Numbered from the stretch's first letter, positions 51,333-59,423 are shown. The stretch is 64,000 bases of DNA from Tsukamurella sputi (GCF_007858445.1 NZ_VIGV01000003.1:609668-673667); one strand, 5' to 3'. Notes: generated from the sequence alone by a model not told the origin. Numbers and translations are program-made.

Positions 51333-53081
51333 CTAGATAATACTCTTCCCGTCGGGGTACGACGTCCAGACGGACCAGGGCGTCCACCCCTTGCCGGTGT
51401 CCTCCAGGACGACTTTCACTCGTATTCCGTCGACCATGCCGTACAGGTGGGCGCGATTCGATCGCCGATCTGGCCCCATCGACTGCGGGTTGTCGATGAC
51501 CTGCTCGATCTTGTCTCGGAGAACGTCACCGCGCCACCCCTTCGGGAACTCGCTCTGTCCGGGGAGGTTGACACCGTGAGCGTGCCCGTCCTCGATGTAC
51601 GCGAGGGTGTCGGCGCTGATCGGCGCGACTTCGTCCGGCCCGGATGGGGCGTGGAAGTCGCCGCGCAGCGCGTCGTAGTTCTCCACCCGCGTTCGCCGCC
51701 GGCGCCCTTCTGGGTGTGTGCCGCCTCGGCGCGGACGATGCACCTTGGGGCTGCGCCCGCCGAGGTCGAGGCTCCACTCGCCGTTCTCGTTCCGCGGCTG
51801 GCCCGGGTTGAAGCCGCGGCGGCCGGCGGCGGTCATCCCGCTGTTCTCGGCGTCCCACTCGCGTTGGGCCTGCTTCTCCGCCTCGATCGCGGTCTGCACG
51901 TCGGTCGGGTCGTCGGGGCCGAGGCGCACGCCGCGCGGGCGCACCTCCCCGAGGCTGCCCTCCTCCCCGGCGATCTCCTCCTGCACCTCGCCCCACGGGA
52001 AGTACAGGCAGGTGCAGCGGCAGTTGATGATCTCTCCGGCGACCAACCCGTCCGGGTCCGCGGGGTGGTCGAGGTGGGCCTTCCCGACGGTGAACTTCTC
52101 GTCGAGCTTGACGATCTGCCCGTCGGCGACACGGTGGCTCATGCGGGTGCGGTCGTCCGGGGTGGCGAGCCACCGTTTCCATAGCTCCACGCCGGTCTCC
52201 GCCTGGGCGGCGTACGCGGCGGCGTCGTGGCCGCCCTCGACCGCGCCCTGCACCTCCGTGCGGGCCACGCGGCGCGCGTTGTACTCCCAGTCGTCGGTGC
52301 TCTCGTCGTGCTGCTGCCAGAGGTCTCGGCGCCGGGCCTGCAGCTCCGCGCGCTCGTTCCCGGTGAGGTCCGTCCGCATGAGTTCGCGGTCGACGTCGGC
52401 GATGTCCGCGCGGATACGGCGGGTCTCGCTGTCGGTGCCGATGACGTGCGCGATGCGGTCGCGGACCTGGTTGATGCTCTCGCCCTCGGCCAGCGCCTCC
52501 TCGATTTCGGGGCGCATCTCCTCCCACGCCCCGTCGGGCCAGATCACGAGCCGGTCGTGGACGGTGGCGATGTGCTCCTGCTCGTACCGGTACGCGGAGT
52601 GGTCGGCGCTCTTGCGTTCGGAGTTGAACTCCTCCCCGAACAGGGCCTCGGCCTCCGCCTCGTACGCCTGGGCGTCGGGGCCGCGGAATAGGTCACCGTC
52701 GCCGGAGTTGAGGGCGTCGAGCTCGGCGCGGAACGCCCGGTCGAAGTCGTCGTCCGGGGCGCCGGCCGCAGTGAGCGCCCGGAGCTGGGTGCGCTGCTCC
52801 GTGAACGCCTGCCGGAACAGGGCGGCGATGCGGGGGAGGAGGCCGTGCTGGAGGAACACCTGCCATGCGCGGGCGGCCTCGTCGACATGGTTGAGGGCGT
52901 CGGCACGCTCCAGCGGGCCGCCGTCGGTGATGCGACTGACGATCGAGAGCTGGAGGACGTCGGCCCAGGCGTCCATGCCGCGGGCGATCAGCAGTTCCAG
53001 CTCGGCCTCGGCGCGGACCTTGCGGGTGTAGGCGACGTACCGGGCCGCGGCGGCGCGCTGCGGGCGGTCAGCCCGCTTCAC
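51333..53081 (-). CDS. MuF minor head protein with C-terminal EndoU-like toxin domain
   Basis: A 582-residue fusion. Residues 1-260 are helical; residues about 265-370 form the SPP1 gp7/MuF domain (NARRVARTEVQGAVEGGHDA, then INCRCTCLYF with the usual NCRC motif). A Pro/Arg/Gly-rich linker (about 425-470) leads to a C-terminal domain of about 100 residues with DTLAYIEDGHAHGVNLPGQS, EFPKGWRGDVLRDKIEQVID and GMVDGIRVKVVLEDT, closing with VWTSYPDGKS, the layout of bacterial EndoU RNases. The GTG at 53081 overlaps the upstream gene by 14 bp. Confidence 0.75.
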   Translation of the reverse strand: MKRADRPQRAAAARYVAYTRKVRAEAELELLIARGMDAWADVLQLSIVSRITDGGPLERADALNHVDEAARAWQVFLQHGLLPRIAALFRQAFTEQRTQLRALTAAGAPDDDFDRAFRAELDALNSGDGDLFRGPDAQAYEAEAEALFGEEFNSERKSADHSAYRYEQEHIATVHDRLVIWPDGAWEEMRPEIEEALAEGESINQVRDRIAHVIGTDSETRRIRADIADVDRELMRTDLTGNERAELQARRRDLWQQHDESTDDWEYNARRVARTEVQGAVEGGHDAAAYAAQAETGVELWKRWLATPDDRTRMSHRVADGQIVKLDEKFTVGKAHLDHPADPDGLVAGEIINCRCTCLYFPWGEVQEEIAGEEGSLGEVRPRGVRLGPDDPTDVQTAIEAEKQAQREWDAENSGMTAAGRRGFNPGQPRNENGEWSLDLGGRSPKVHRPRRGGTHPEGRRRRTRVENYDALRGDFHAPSGPDEVAPISADTLAYIEDGHAHGVNLPGQSEFPKGWRGDVLRDKIEQVIDNPQSMGPDRRSNRAHLYGMVDGIRVKVVLEDTGKGWTPWSVWTSYPDGKSII

Positions 53082-53418
53082 GGGCCACCTGCAGGTACGC
53101 GGCCAGCGCATCGCGGTCGTGGGCGACACGATCGGCGAGGAGCGCGCGTGTGTACTCGTCGCAGGCGAGGATCAGCCGTTCCACGTCGGCGTCGTCGGCG
53201 AGGGTCGTGCGCAGGTGCGCCCACGCACCGGCGAGGGCCTTCTCGACCCGCGACGATGGGACAGGCGCCTCGGAGATGTGCCAGGTGTGCGATGGCCCGG
53301 CGCACGGGTGGCCGTTCGCGCGGAGCCGGAGGCCGGCGCGCTTCACCGCGAGTTCGAGGGCACGGAGCACGGCAACCTCGCAGGCGAGGAGTGCCGGGTC
53401 GACGGTGGTGGCGGTCAT
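53068..53418 (-). CDS. 116-residue helical protein between portal and MuF
   Basis: All-helical protein with LLACEVAVLRALELAVKRAG, a Trp/His-containing middle (GPSHTWHISEAPVP) and RLILACDEYTRALLADRVAH. Both ends overlap neighbours (4 bp with portal, 14 bp with the MuF gene), showing strict coupling. Function unknown; a portal/MuF accessory is plausible. Confidence 0.65.
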   Translation of the reverse strand: MTATTVDPALLACEVAVLRALELAVKRAGLRLRANGHPCAGPSHTWHISEAPVPSSRVEKALAGAWAHLRTTLADDADVERLILACDEYTRALLADRVAHDRDALAAYLQVAREAG

Positions 53419-55049
53419 GGGCGCGGGTCCAATCCCTGGGTGTCCGGCAGGGTGCGGGGGTCGGCGCCGTCGGCGAGCGCCGCCAGCGTCTCGTGCTCGG
53501 GGTCCGCGGGCGCCTCCGGCGGTGCACCGTCGGGCGGCATGACCGGCCCGCCGGAGCCCGGCGCGCTCGGCAGGCCAGGGTCCGGCAGTCCCATGAGCTC
53601 GAACAGCTCGTTCACGAGGTCGGGGCGAAGCGCCAGGAGCTCCTTCGCCAGCGCCGCCACCCGCGCGTCGTCGTCCGGCTTGTCGTCCTCGGTGAAGCCG
53701 CACTCGCGGCGCAGCGCCTCGTCGGAGAGCACACCGAGCGCGTGCAGCTCCTTCGCGTCCGCGGACCGGTCCGGCCGGAGCTCCAGCGGTGTCGTGTCGA
53801 ACCAGACGACGAAGTCCGCGGGGTCCAGGCCACCGAGGCGGCGCGACAGCTGCTGGATGGAAGGCTGGAGCCAGCCGACGGTGAGAGCGTGCGCCACCGT
53901 CGCCAGGAGCGGCGCGACGACGAGGCGAATCTCCTCCTCGGACACCTGCCACGCCGACCAGTGGTTCGTGTCGCCCTGCCCGAGCAGAACCTCGGGCGGG
54001 GAATCCATCCCGAGCGCGAGCCGCCTGATCGCCTCCTCACGCAGCTCGCCCATCCGCTCGTCGAGCGGCGTGGAGAACGTGATGTGCTCCAGCTTCCCCA
54101 TGTCCTTCGTGGTCGTCGCCACGACGGGCGCGACCGCGGCCACGCTGTCCCGGTCCTTGATCGCGGTGAGCGCGGCCTCGACGATTTCCTCGGCGAGACC
54201 ACCGGCGCCGGGGCTGATGACGGCCGAACCGTCCTCGTCGATCGTGACCGCGCCGCCGCCGACCACCTGCGCGTCCTCGGGGACGAGCACGACGCCGGCA
54301 CCCGCGAGCTGCGAGTCGGTGGACGCGGCGACGGCCTTCGTGAGCGCGATCAGCTCGTACGCGATCGGCATGACCGATCGGACCGGCGAGAACGGCAGGT
54401 ACTCCCGCTGCGGGTGCGGCGTCCACGACCGGATGAGGAGGTCCGACGGACCGAGGTCGTACGTCTGCTGGCCGTCGTTGATCTTCCATGCCCCGGGCAT
54501 GCCGGTCAGCTCCTGCACGGCGTGCGCGTGGAGCTGGTACCCGTCGGTGGCGTCATCGTCGGAGACGCGGAGGATCGACTCACCGTTGCCCTGGAGGTGT
54601 TTCAGCGCGCGGTTGATGGCCTGCGCGGTACCGGGGCCGTCGCCGAACAGGCGGTCGGAGAGGTCAACGAGGGTCTCGGCGGCCGGGTCGCGCTTCTCGG
54701 GGTCGACCTCGACGCGGGTGGGCTGCTCGCCGGGGCGGCCGGCGTGCGCGATGAAGAACGTGGCGAGCGACCCGGCGCGGGCGACGCGGTCGATGAGGAA
54801 CCGGAGCTCACCGACCTGCTCGTAGAGGACGTCCCAGACTTCGTTCTGCCAGGGCTGCACGTTGACGCGCCGGACCTGGGACGGGACGAGGGCAGGCCCG
54901 GCGAGGACGTCGGCCGCTGCGGTGAGTGCACCGCGCTCGTTGTCGCCGACGGTGCGGAGCGCGACGGTTCGGCCTCGGCGGTCGTTGACCGCGACCATGC
55001 GGGGCTGCTTGGGCGGGGCGACGGTGGTGGACTCGGGTCGACGGCGCAT
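53415..55049 (-). CDS. Phage portal protein
   Basis: A 544-residue portal that forms the dodecameric DNA channel of the capsid. Features include VNVQPWQNEVWDVLYEQVGE in the N-terminal clip-side region, RALKHLQGNGESILRVSDDD, TPHPQREYLPFSPVRSVMPI, and the stem/crown region GMDSPPEVLLGQGDTNHWSAW, typical for actinophage portals, followed by a Pro/Asp-rich C-terminus. Located between terminase and MuF protein as expected. Confidence 0.85.
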   Translation of the reverse strand: MRRRPESTTVAPPKQPRMVAVNDRRGRTVALRTVGDNERGALTAAADVLAGPALVPSQVRRVNVQPWQNEVWDVLYEQVGELRFLIDRVARAGSLATFFIAHAGRPGEQPTRVEVDPEKRDPAAETLVDLSDRLFGDGPGTAQAINRALKHLQGNGESILRVSDDDATDGYQLHAHAVQELTGMPGAWKINDGQQTYDLGPSDLLIRSWTPHPQREYLPFSPVRSVMPIAYELIALTKAVAASTDSQLAGAGVVLVPEDAQVVGGGAVTIDEDGSAVISPGAGGLAEEIVEAALTAIKDRDSVAAVAPVVATTTKDMGKLEHITFSTPLDERMGELREEAIRRLALGMDSPPEVLLGQGDTNHWSAWQVSEEEIRLVVAPLLATVAHALTVGWLQPSIQQLSRRLGGLDPADFVVWFDTTPLELRPDRSADAKELHALGVLSDEALRRECGFTEDDKPDDDARVAALAKELLALRPDLVNELFELMGLPDPGLPSAPGSGGPVMPPDGAPPEAPADPEHETLAALADGADPRTLPDTQGLDPRP

Positions 55050-55052
55050 GGG

Positions 55053-55352
55053 TCAGCCCTCCTTGGCGTCGAGGAACGAGGCGACGTGGCCGACGATCCA
55101 GCGGGCGGTGAGCGCACCGGCGACGATCCAGTACGCGGAGGTGTGCCCGTAGAACCAGGCGAGCGTGTAGACGGCGCCGGCCGCCCACATCGAGAAGCAG
55201 AAGGGACAGCCGACCGCGTACGCGACGGGGTGCTCGGGGCCGAGCTTCCCGATCAGCCACACCCGCAGTGAGAGCGTGAGCTGGTCGTCGGTCACCAGCC
55301 GCGTGAGGCTCGCGGTCGCCCCGAGAGCGAGGAGGAACACTGCCAGGGTCAC
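55053..55352 (-). CDS. DUF1360-like small membrane protein
   Basis: A 99-residue protein from the GTG at 55352 (GGAG upstream). Three hydrophobic stretches (residues 1-16, 45-62, 68-82) and the motif VGCPFCFSMWAAGAVYTLAW resemble DUF1360 proteins, known from Bacillus sporulation and from many actinophages. Location upstream of portal is common in this phage type. Role unknown. Confidence 0.7.
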   Translation of the reverse strand: MTLAVFLLALGATASLTRLVTDDQLTLSLRVWLIGKLGPEHPVAYAVGCPFCFSMWAAGAVYTLAWFYGHTSAYWIVAGALTARWIVGHVASFLDAKEG

Positions 55353-55376
55353 CGTGGAGCTCCGTTCACGAAGGAA

Positions 55377-55447
55377 TGGGGTATGTCTGCGCATCATCGT
55401 AGTGCGCGTTTTCGCGTATGCTCGTGAACGCAGTCCCTAGGGGTAGG
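55377..55447 (-). promoter_or_regulatory. Leader/promoter region of the portal operon
   Basis: On the minus strand CACCTACCCC (near 55441), the 11-mer CGAAAACGCGC (55404-55414), TACGAT as a possible -10, and ACATACCCCATTCCTTC (to 55377) occur in turn. The last shares 13 nt, TACCCCATTCCTT, with the leader near 57.16 kb. The 11-mer recurs at 62577-62587. Confidence 0.5.
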
Positions 55448-55472
55448 TGCTGTCTCGGGCGATCCCGACAAC

Positions 55473-55506
55473 GAGGCCCCGACCACCATTTGGCGGTCGG
55501 GGCCTC
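55473..55506 (-). terminator. Terminator hairpin between operons
   Basis: GAGGCCCCGACC (55473-55484) and GGTCGGGGCCTC (55495-55506) make a perfect 12-bp stem with a 10-nt loop. It ends transcripts of the small-gene group at 55.5-57.1 kb before the portal promoter. Confidence 0.8.
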
Positions 55507-55524
55507 GGCTGTTCCCAGGGCGGG

Positions 55525-56046
55525 TCAGCCCATGTTCTCCAGGAGCGCCCGCGCCAGGAGCGCGTACAGGGCGTTCATGCCCTCCGCCTCCTGCACGGAC
55601 ACGGCCTGCACGAGGCCGGGGTAAGCGGCGGTGAGGCTGGCGCGCTGCAGGGTGTCGCCGCGCTCGATGAGGGCGATGAGTTCGGTCTGCCAGCCGTTCG
55701 GTTCGATGCCGCCGGCGCCGCCGTGGTGCCCGATGACGAGACGGATCGACGCGACCGCGGTGAGTTCGCTGGCCGATTCGCGGAGGTGGTGGAGGATCGC
55801 GTGCAGCGCGCCCCAGCACTGCACGAGGTGCCCGACGGTGGCGGGACTGACCTGGTCCATGCAGTAGAACAGGTCACTGACGTTCTCGGGCAGGTGCTTG
55901 CGGCCGGAGGCGAGGGTGTCGGCGTCGAGCGTGATGTGCTCGCCGGTGTGCTCGGCGAGGTCGATGAGCGCGGCGAGCTGGTCAAGGGACAGCGGGCCGC
56001 TCGGCGTAACGGGTACGCCCTCCAGGGCGTCGCGGTCGATGTTCAC
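55525..56046 (-). CDS. 173-residue helical protein of unknown function
   Basis: A soluble, mostly helical protein with LSLDQLAALIDLAEHTGEHI, FYCMDQVSPATVGHLVQCWG and SIRLVIGHHGGAGGIEPNGW. GTG at 56046 overlaps the upstream micro-gene stop (GTGA). It ends just before a strong terminator. No family recognised. Confidence 0.6.
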   Translation of the reverse strand: MNIDRDALEGVPVTPSGPLSLDQLAALIDLAEHTGEHITLDADTLASGRKHLPENVSDLFYCMDQVSPATVGHLVQCWGALHAILHHLRESASELTAVASIRLVIGHHGGAGGIEPNGWQTELIALIERGDTLQRASLTAAYPGLVQAVSVQEAEGMNALYALLARALLENMG

Positions 56047-56138
56047 CGGGTCCACCCGGCCTGCTGGGCGACGTAGATGAACGCGAACAGGGCGAGGAAC
56101 ACGAGGAGGTCGGCGCCGTCGAAGGTGGCGTTGAACAT
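56043..56138 (-). CDS. 31-residue membrane micro-protein
   Basis: ATG at 56138: MFNATFDGADLLVFLALFAF, then IYVAQQAGWTR. A single hydrophobic helix with a charged end. It lies 2 nt after the preceding gene and overlaps the next start. The tight packing is the main support for a real gene. Confidence 0.45.
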   Translation of the reverse strand: MFNATFDGADLLVFLALFAFIYVAQQAGWTR

Positions 56139-56140
56139 GG

Positions 56141-56251
56141 TCAGCGGCCCTTCCGGTTCGAGTTGGTACCGACGGCGGCCCAGCCGATGACTCCCGCGCA
56201 CCAGATCGCGGCGAGGAGACCGAAGACGTTCATAAACTGGGTGGGGGTCAT
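56141..56251 (-). CDS. 36-residue membrane micro-protein
   Basis: ATG at 56251 overlapping the zinc-finger gene stop (ATGA). MTPTQFMNVFGLLAAIWCAG starts one membrane helix; the tail is TNSNRKGR. Same style as the next micro-gene. Function unknown. Confidence 0.5.
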   Translation of the reverse strand: MTPTQFMNVFGLLAAIWCAGVIGWAAVGTNSNRKGR

Positions 56252-56400
56252 GCCGGGGCTCCTTCGAGCTGGTCGGTGCGGGAGTAGTGGAGCCATTCGA
56301 CGCGGCGGCGGCCGGTGTTGGTGGGCTCGGTGCACTTCTCACCGGGCCGGGCGGCGCAGGCGGGGCAGGGGAGCGCGACGGCGCGCTGGTCGTCACGCAT
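56248..56400 (-). CDS. 50-residue zinc-binding motif protein
   Basis: MRDDQRAVALPCPACAARPG, then EKCTEPTNTGRRRVEWLHYS and R. The arrangement CPxCxARPGxxC, then His, is the small phage-related zinc-binding module found in many actinophages. ATG at 56400; stop overlaps the next ATG. Confidence 0.7.
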   Translation of the reverse strand: MRDDQRAVALPCPACAARPGEKCTEPTNTGRRRVEWLHYSRTDQLEGAPA

Positions 56401-56785
56401 CGACCTTCTCCTCCTCCAGCGGAGGCCAATCGACGGCGACGCGCTCCTCGGCCTTCGCCCAGCTGTCGATCGCGGTTCGCTCCCATTGGGCCTTCACGTA
56501 GGCGATGCCCTCGATGGCGTTGCGCCACCCGAGCTCGCGGCGGTCCCAATCGGCCTGGGCGGCGCGGAGCCGTGACTGCACGACGCTCTCGTGGGCGGGA
56601 CGCCAGAGCCTCACCCCGCCGAGGTTGTCGGCCTCGGCGTCACCCTTCGCGCGCCGCACCGCGGTGATCGCCTTGGCGAGGGCGCGGAGCTGATCGGGGT
56701 CGGTCATGTCGACGCTGTAGAACGACGCGACGTGCTCCTGGAGGAGGTCTTCGCGCAGGTCGGAGTGGGTTTCGGGGCGTGCCAT
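56393..56785 (-). CDS. 130-residue helical protein
   Basis: ATG at 56785 overlaps the upstream stop (TAATG). Two long helices: DLREDLLQEHVASFYSVDMT and VQSRLRAAQADWDRRELGWR, rich in Ala, Arg, Glu and Trp, with the acidic ending PPLEEEKVDA. No signal or membrane segment. Unknown function. Confidence 0.6.
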   Translation of the reverse strand: MARPETHSDLREDLLQEHVASFYSVDMTDPDQLRALAKAITAVRRAKGDAEADNLGGVRLWRPAHESVVQSRLRAAQADWDRRELGWRNAIEGIAYVKAQWERTAIDSWAKAEERVAVDWPPLEEEKVDA

Positions 56786-57141
56786 TAGACGGCCTCCGCC
56801 CAGGCCAGGACGCGACCCCAGGTGTCGGGGCAGTAGTTCCGCGACGCCGCGGAGACGAGGACGCCGGTGTCCCAGTCGGAGAACCCGGAGCGGATGCCGG
56901 TGTCGACGACCCGCTGGACGGGGTTGGTGCGGAGCGCGCCGCACGTCGCGACGCCGAGCTCGACCTTCGCCCGCGGGGTGCCGCCGATCGTGCCGGTCTG
57001 CTCGGCCGCGAGGTCCGCGAGGTACGCGCGGTCGGCGACCGTGAGCGTGCCCTGCGGCTCGGCCTGGGCGTACCCGCCGCCGGCCAGCAGTGCCGCGGCG
57101 ACGCCGGTGACGACCGCCGCGATCTTGATCCTGGATGTCAT
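56785..57141 (-). CDS. Secreted DUF732-type protein
   Basis: A 118-residue exported protein. The signal peptide is residues 1-28 (basic start SRIK, Ala-rich core, AQA cleavage site). The mature part TVADRAYLADLAAEQTGTIG followed by ELGVATCGALRTN and SRNYCPDTW, with two cysteines spaced to form a disulfide, fits DUF732 (PF05305), a family abundant in mycobacterial secretomes. In a prophage it may be expressed during lysogeny; this is inference. A GTTAAC/TACCTACCCC element is upstream. Confidence 0.75.
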   Translation of the reverse strand: MTSRIKIAAVVTGVAAALLAGGGYAQAEPQGTLTVADRAYLADLAAEQTGTIGGTPRAKVELGVATCGALRTNPVQRVVDTGIRSGFSDWDTGVLVSAASRNYCPDTWGRVLAWAEAV

Positions 57142-57163
57142 GAGCTGTCCCTTCAAGGAATGG

Positions 57164-57182
57164 GGTAGGTATCCGTTAACGG
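57164..57182 (-). promoter_or_regulatory. GTTAAC palindrome plus TACCTACCCC element
   Basis: Minus strand CGTTAACGGATACCTACCCC: a perfect 10-bp palindrome CCGTTAACGG (57173-57182) directly followed by the leader motif, 22 nt before the DUF732 start codon. Confidence 0.6.
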
Positions 57183-57238
57183 AAACGTGACGCAAACCTA
57201 GCTCACTCCTCGCCCACTTGAAAGCCCTGCGGCGAGAT

Positions 57239-58807
57239 TCAGCCGCGCACGATCTGTCGTGCCTGGCCGCGGACGTCGTTGCGGGTCCGGCCCGAGCGCT
57301 TGACCGAGCGCGGCGGCGTCTGCGCGAGGTTGGTCACGAGGTGAACTGCCGCGTCGAGAGCGCCCGGAGACCATGTCGACCCCGGCTCCCACTGCGTGAA
57401 CTCGATCCGCACCTTCTTCAGGCCGTCGCCGCGCAGGAGCTTCACGCGGCCGGCCTTGATCGCCGCCGCCACGGGCTCGGCGCGCAACACCTTGTTCCGG
57501 CGGGCGTCCACGGGGATCACCATCGGGCAGAGGCGGCCGTCGGGCACCCGTCCGTCGTTCTGCAGCTTCTCCCAGGTGAGGCGCACGAGGTCGAGGGCGA
57601 TGTCGCCGCCGTAGTTCTTCTCGACGATGATTCGGTCGGCGTCGACCTCAACGGCGAGCAGGCACGCCTTCTCGGCCCATGCGTTGGCGGGCATCCGCGC
57701 GGTGCGGTCGTGGGTGATGGTGACCTTCTTGTCGACGCCGAGGACTCCGGCCACGATGCCCGCTTCGTCTCGGCCGCCGCCGGACGGGTCGACGGCGACG
57801 GCGATGCGTAGCGGCTCGGCGTGCACGTCGACGGTGGCGTCACGGAGGTCGCCGTCGTTGAGGAGCGCACCCTCGGCGTCGTGCGGCGAGCCCTGGTACA
57901 TGGCGTTCCAGTCGCGGGCGACGGAGTCGGAGCGGGCCTGCGCCCAGTGGGCGAGGAGCCCGTCGATGTCGTCGTCGTCGTAGTCCGGGTGGGTGAGCGG
58001 CTGTCCTGGTTCGCGGCCGAGCGGGTCGGGGTAGAAGCCGCGTTCGCGGTTCTCCGGCACGGCGAGCGCGGGGAGGTGGAGGACGCGCCAGAGGCCGTCG
58101 TCCTCGACGCGGCCCTGTTCCTTCAGGATTCGGCCGCAGAGGTCGTCCTGGTGCCAGCGGGTGTTGATGATGAGCATGCGGGTGCGGCGTACGCGGCGGG
58201 TCGCGAACACGGATGAGTACCAGTCCCACACGTTGTCGCGGATCACGGGTGAGTCGGCTTCGGCGCGGTCCTTGAACGGATCGTCGATGATGCCGAGGTG
58301 CATGTCCTTACCGGTGAGGGCGCCGCCTACGCCGACGGCGTCGAGGCTGCCGCCGGCGGTGGTGGCCCAGGCGTCGCGGTTGGCTTGGGTGAGGCGGAGC
58401 CCGTAGTGGGGGCCGAATTCTCGGATGATGTCGCGGGCGGCGGCTCCGTGGCGGGTGGCGAGGCTGGCGCTGTAGGAGATGAGCGCGACGGCGTCGAGGG
58501 GGTGTTGGGTGAGCCACCAGGCGGGGAAGTAGCGTGCGGCGAGCCAGGATTTACCGGCGCGGGGTGGTGTCCAGATCATGAGGCGGGCGCCGGGGGTGTG
58601 GTGCATCCAGGTGAGGGCTTCGTCGATCGCCTGGGTGTGGGCGTGGACCTGGAATCGGCGGTTGTGGGCGGCGGCGAACGCTGCGGGTGTGGCGAGTGCG
58701 TTGGGCGCGGGGTGCCCGGACTTCAGGATGTTCTCTCGGAGTCCTTGGATGATGAGCTGCTTTTCCGCTGGTGGGAGGTGCAGCCACTGGTGGGCGGTGG
58801 TACTCAT
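57239..58807 (-). CDS. terL: Terminase large subunit
   Basis: A 522-residue DNA-packaging motor. The ATPase domain has Walker A TPPRAGKSW (about residues 79-87), Walker B HLGIIDDPF and the coupling motif IINTRWHQDDL. The C-terminal RNase H-type nuclease domain has AVDPSGGGRDEAG and IIVEKNYGGD as metal-ligand acids. The start, 104 bp from the divergent plus-strand genes, lies next to several GTTAAC sites. Confidence 0.93.
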   Translation of the reverse strand: MSTTAHQWLHLPPAEKQLIIQGLRENILKSGHPAPNALATPAAFAAAHNRRFQVHAHTQAIDEALTWMHHTPGARLMIWTPPRAGKSWLAARYFPAWWLTQHPLDAVALISYSASLATRHGAAARDIIREFGPHYGLRLTQANRDAWATTAGGSLDAVGVGGALTGKDMHLGIIDDPFKDRAEADSPVIRDNVWDWYSSVFATRRVRRTRMLIINTRWHQDDLCGRILKEQGRVEDDGLWRVLHLPALAVPENRERGFYPDPLGREPGQPLTHPDYDDDDIDGLLAHWAQARSDSVARDWNAMYQGSPHDAEGALLNDGDLRDATVDVHAEPLRIAVAVDPSGGGRDEAGIVAGVLGVDKKVTITHDRTARMPANAWAEKACLLAVEVDADRIIVEKNYGGDIALDLVRLTWEKLQNDGRVPDGRLCPMVIPVDARRNKVLRAEPVAAAIKAGRVKLLRGDGLKKVRIEFTQWEPGSTWSPGALDAAVHLVTNLAQTPPRSVKRSGRTRNDVRGQARQIVRG

Positions 58808-58831
58808 CTGGCAATGATAGGGGTGACATTT

Positions 58832-58900
58832 CGGTTAACGTTGGACACCCCGATAGTTTTTGGTTAACGTACCCCGTAACAGCGCACCGCCACCTACCCC
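58832..58900. promoter_or_regulatory. Divergent early control region with GTTAAC sites
   Basis: Between terL and the plus-strand genes lie CGGTTAACG (58832-58840), GGTTAACG (58862-58869) and CCTACCCC (58893-58900), the last 11 nt before the ATG at 58912. Repeated palindromic cores in a divergent promoter region suggest a phage repressor operator. Confidence 0.55.
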
Positions 58901-58911
58901 AGGAGCACGAA

Positions 58912-59019
58912 ATGACCGCCCTCACCCGCACCGTCACCATCGAGCCCCACGTCTGCGACGACGAGGGCAACCGCGACGTCATCCACTTCGCCCAGTACGA
59001 GGAGGCTGCCAACGTCTGA
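58912..59019 (+). CDS. 35-residue early micro-protein
   Basis: ATG at 58912 with AGGAG eight nt upstream and CCTACCCC before it. Sequence MTALTRTVTIEPHVCDDEGN then RDVIHFAQYEEAANV; acidic, no membrane segment. The good ribosome site is the main support. Confidence 0.5.
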   Translation: MTALTRTVTIEPHVCDDEGNRDVIHFAQYEEAANV

Positions 59020-59037
59020 GCATGAAAACGTGCCCTG

Positions 59038-59059
59038 CGGTTAACCGAATACCTACCCC
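59038..59059 (+). promoter_or_regulatory. GTTAAC palindrome plus TACCTACCCC element
   Basis: Perfect palindrome CGGTTAACCG (59038-59047), then AATACCTACCCC ending at 59059, 13 nt before the ATG at 59073. Nearly the same composite as at 57164-57182, on the opposite strand. Confidence 0.6.
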
Positions 59060-59072
59060 GAAGGAGACTCCG

Positions 59073-59423
59073 ATGACCACCCCGATCCCCACCCGCAAGT
59101 CCGTCGCCGCCGAGTTCCGCGACGCCGCCCGGTACTCGTCGAAGCGCGGAGCCGCGCACTACCGGTACGTCGCGGCGCTGCTGGTCTGCACCAGCGTGCC
59201 GGTCGAGCAGATCATGGCGTACCCCGCGCCGACTGCCGAGCTCGGCGAGTTCTCGCGGGCCGCGCTGCTGCAGTTGGTCGTTCCGTCGCTGGAGGAGTAC
59301 GAGCACGCGCTCCAGGTGCTCGCCGGGTCGCGTGGGGCGGAGGACTTCGACGTGGAGTACAGCGACGCCGACCGCGCTACCGCGGCCGCGTGGGTCGCCC
59401 AGTACGAGGCGGCGAACCGATGA
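59073..59423 (+). CDS. 116-residue helical early protein
   Basis: GAAGGAG precedes the ATG. The protein is soluble and helical: AAEFRDAARYSSKRGAAHYR, VPVEQIMAYPAPTAELGEFS and an acidic C-terminus DFDVEYSDADRATAAAWVAQ. Its stop overlaps the next ATG (ATGA). No known family. Confidence 0.65.
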   Translation: MTTPIPTRKSVAAEFRDAARYSSKRGAAHYRYVAALLVCTSVPVEQIMAYPAPTAELGEFSRAALLQLVVPSLEEYEHALQVLAGSRGAEDFDVEYSDADRATAAAWVAQYEAANR

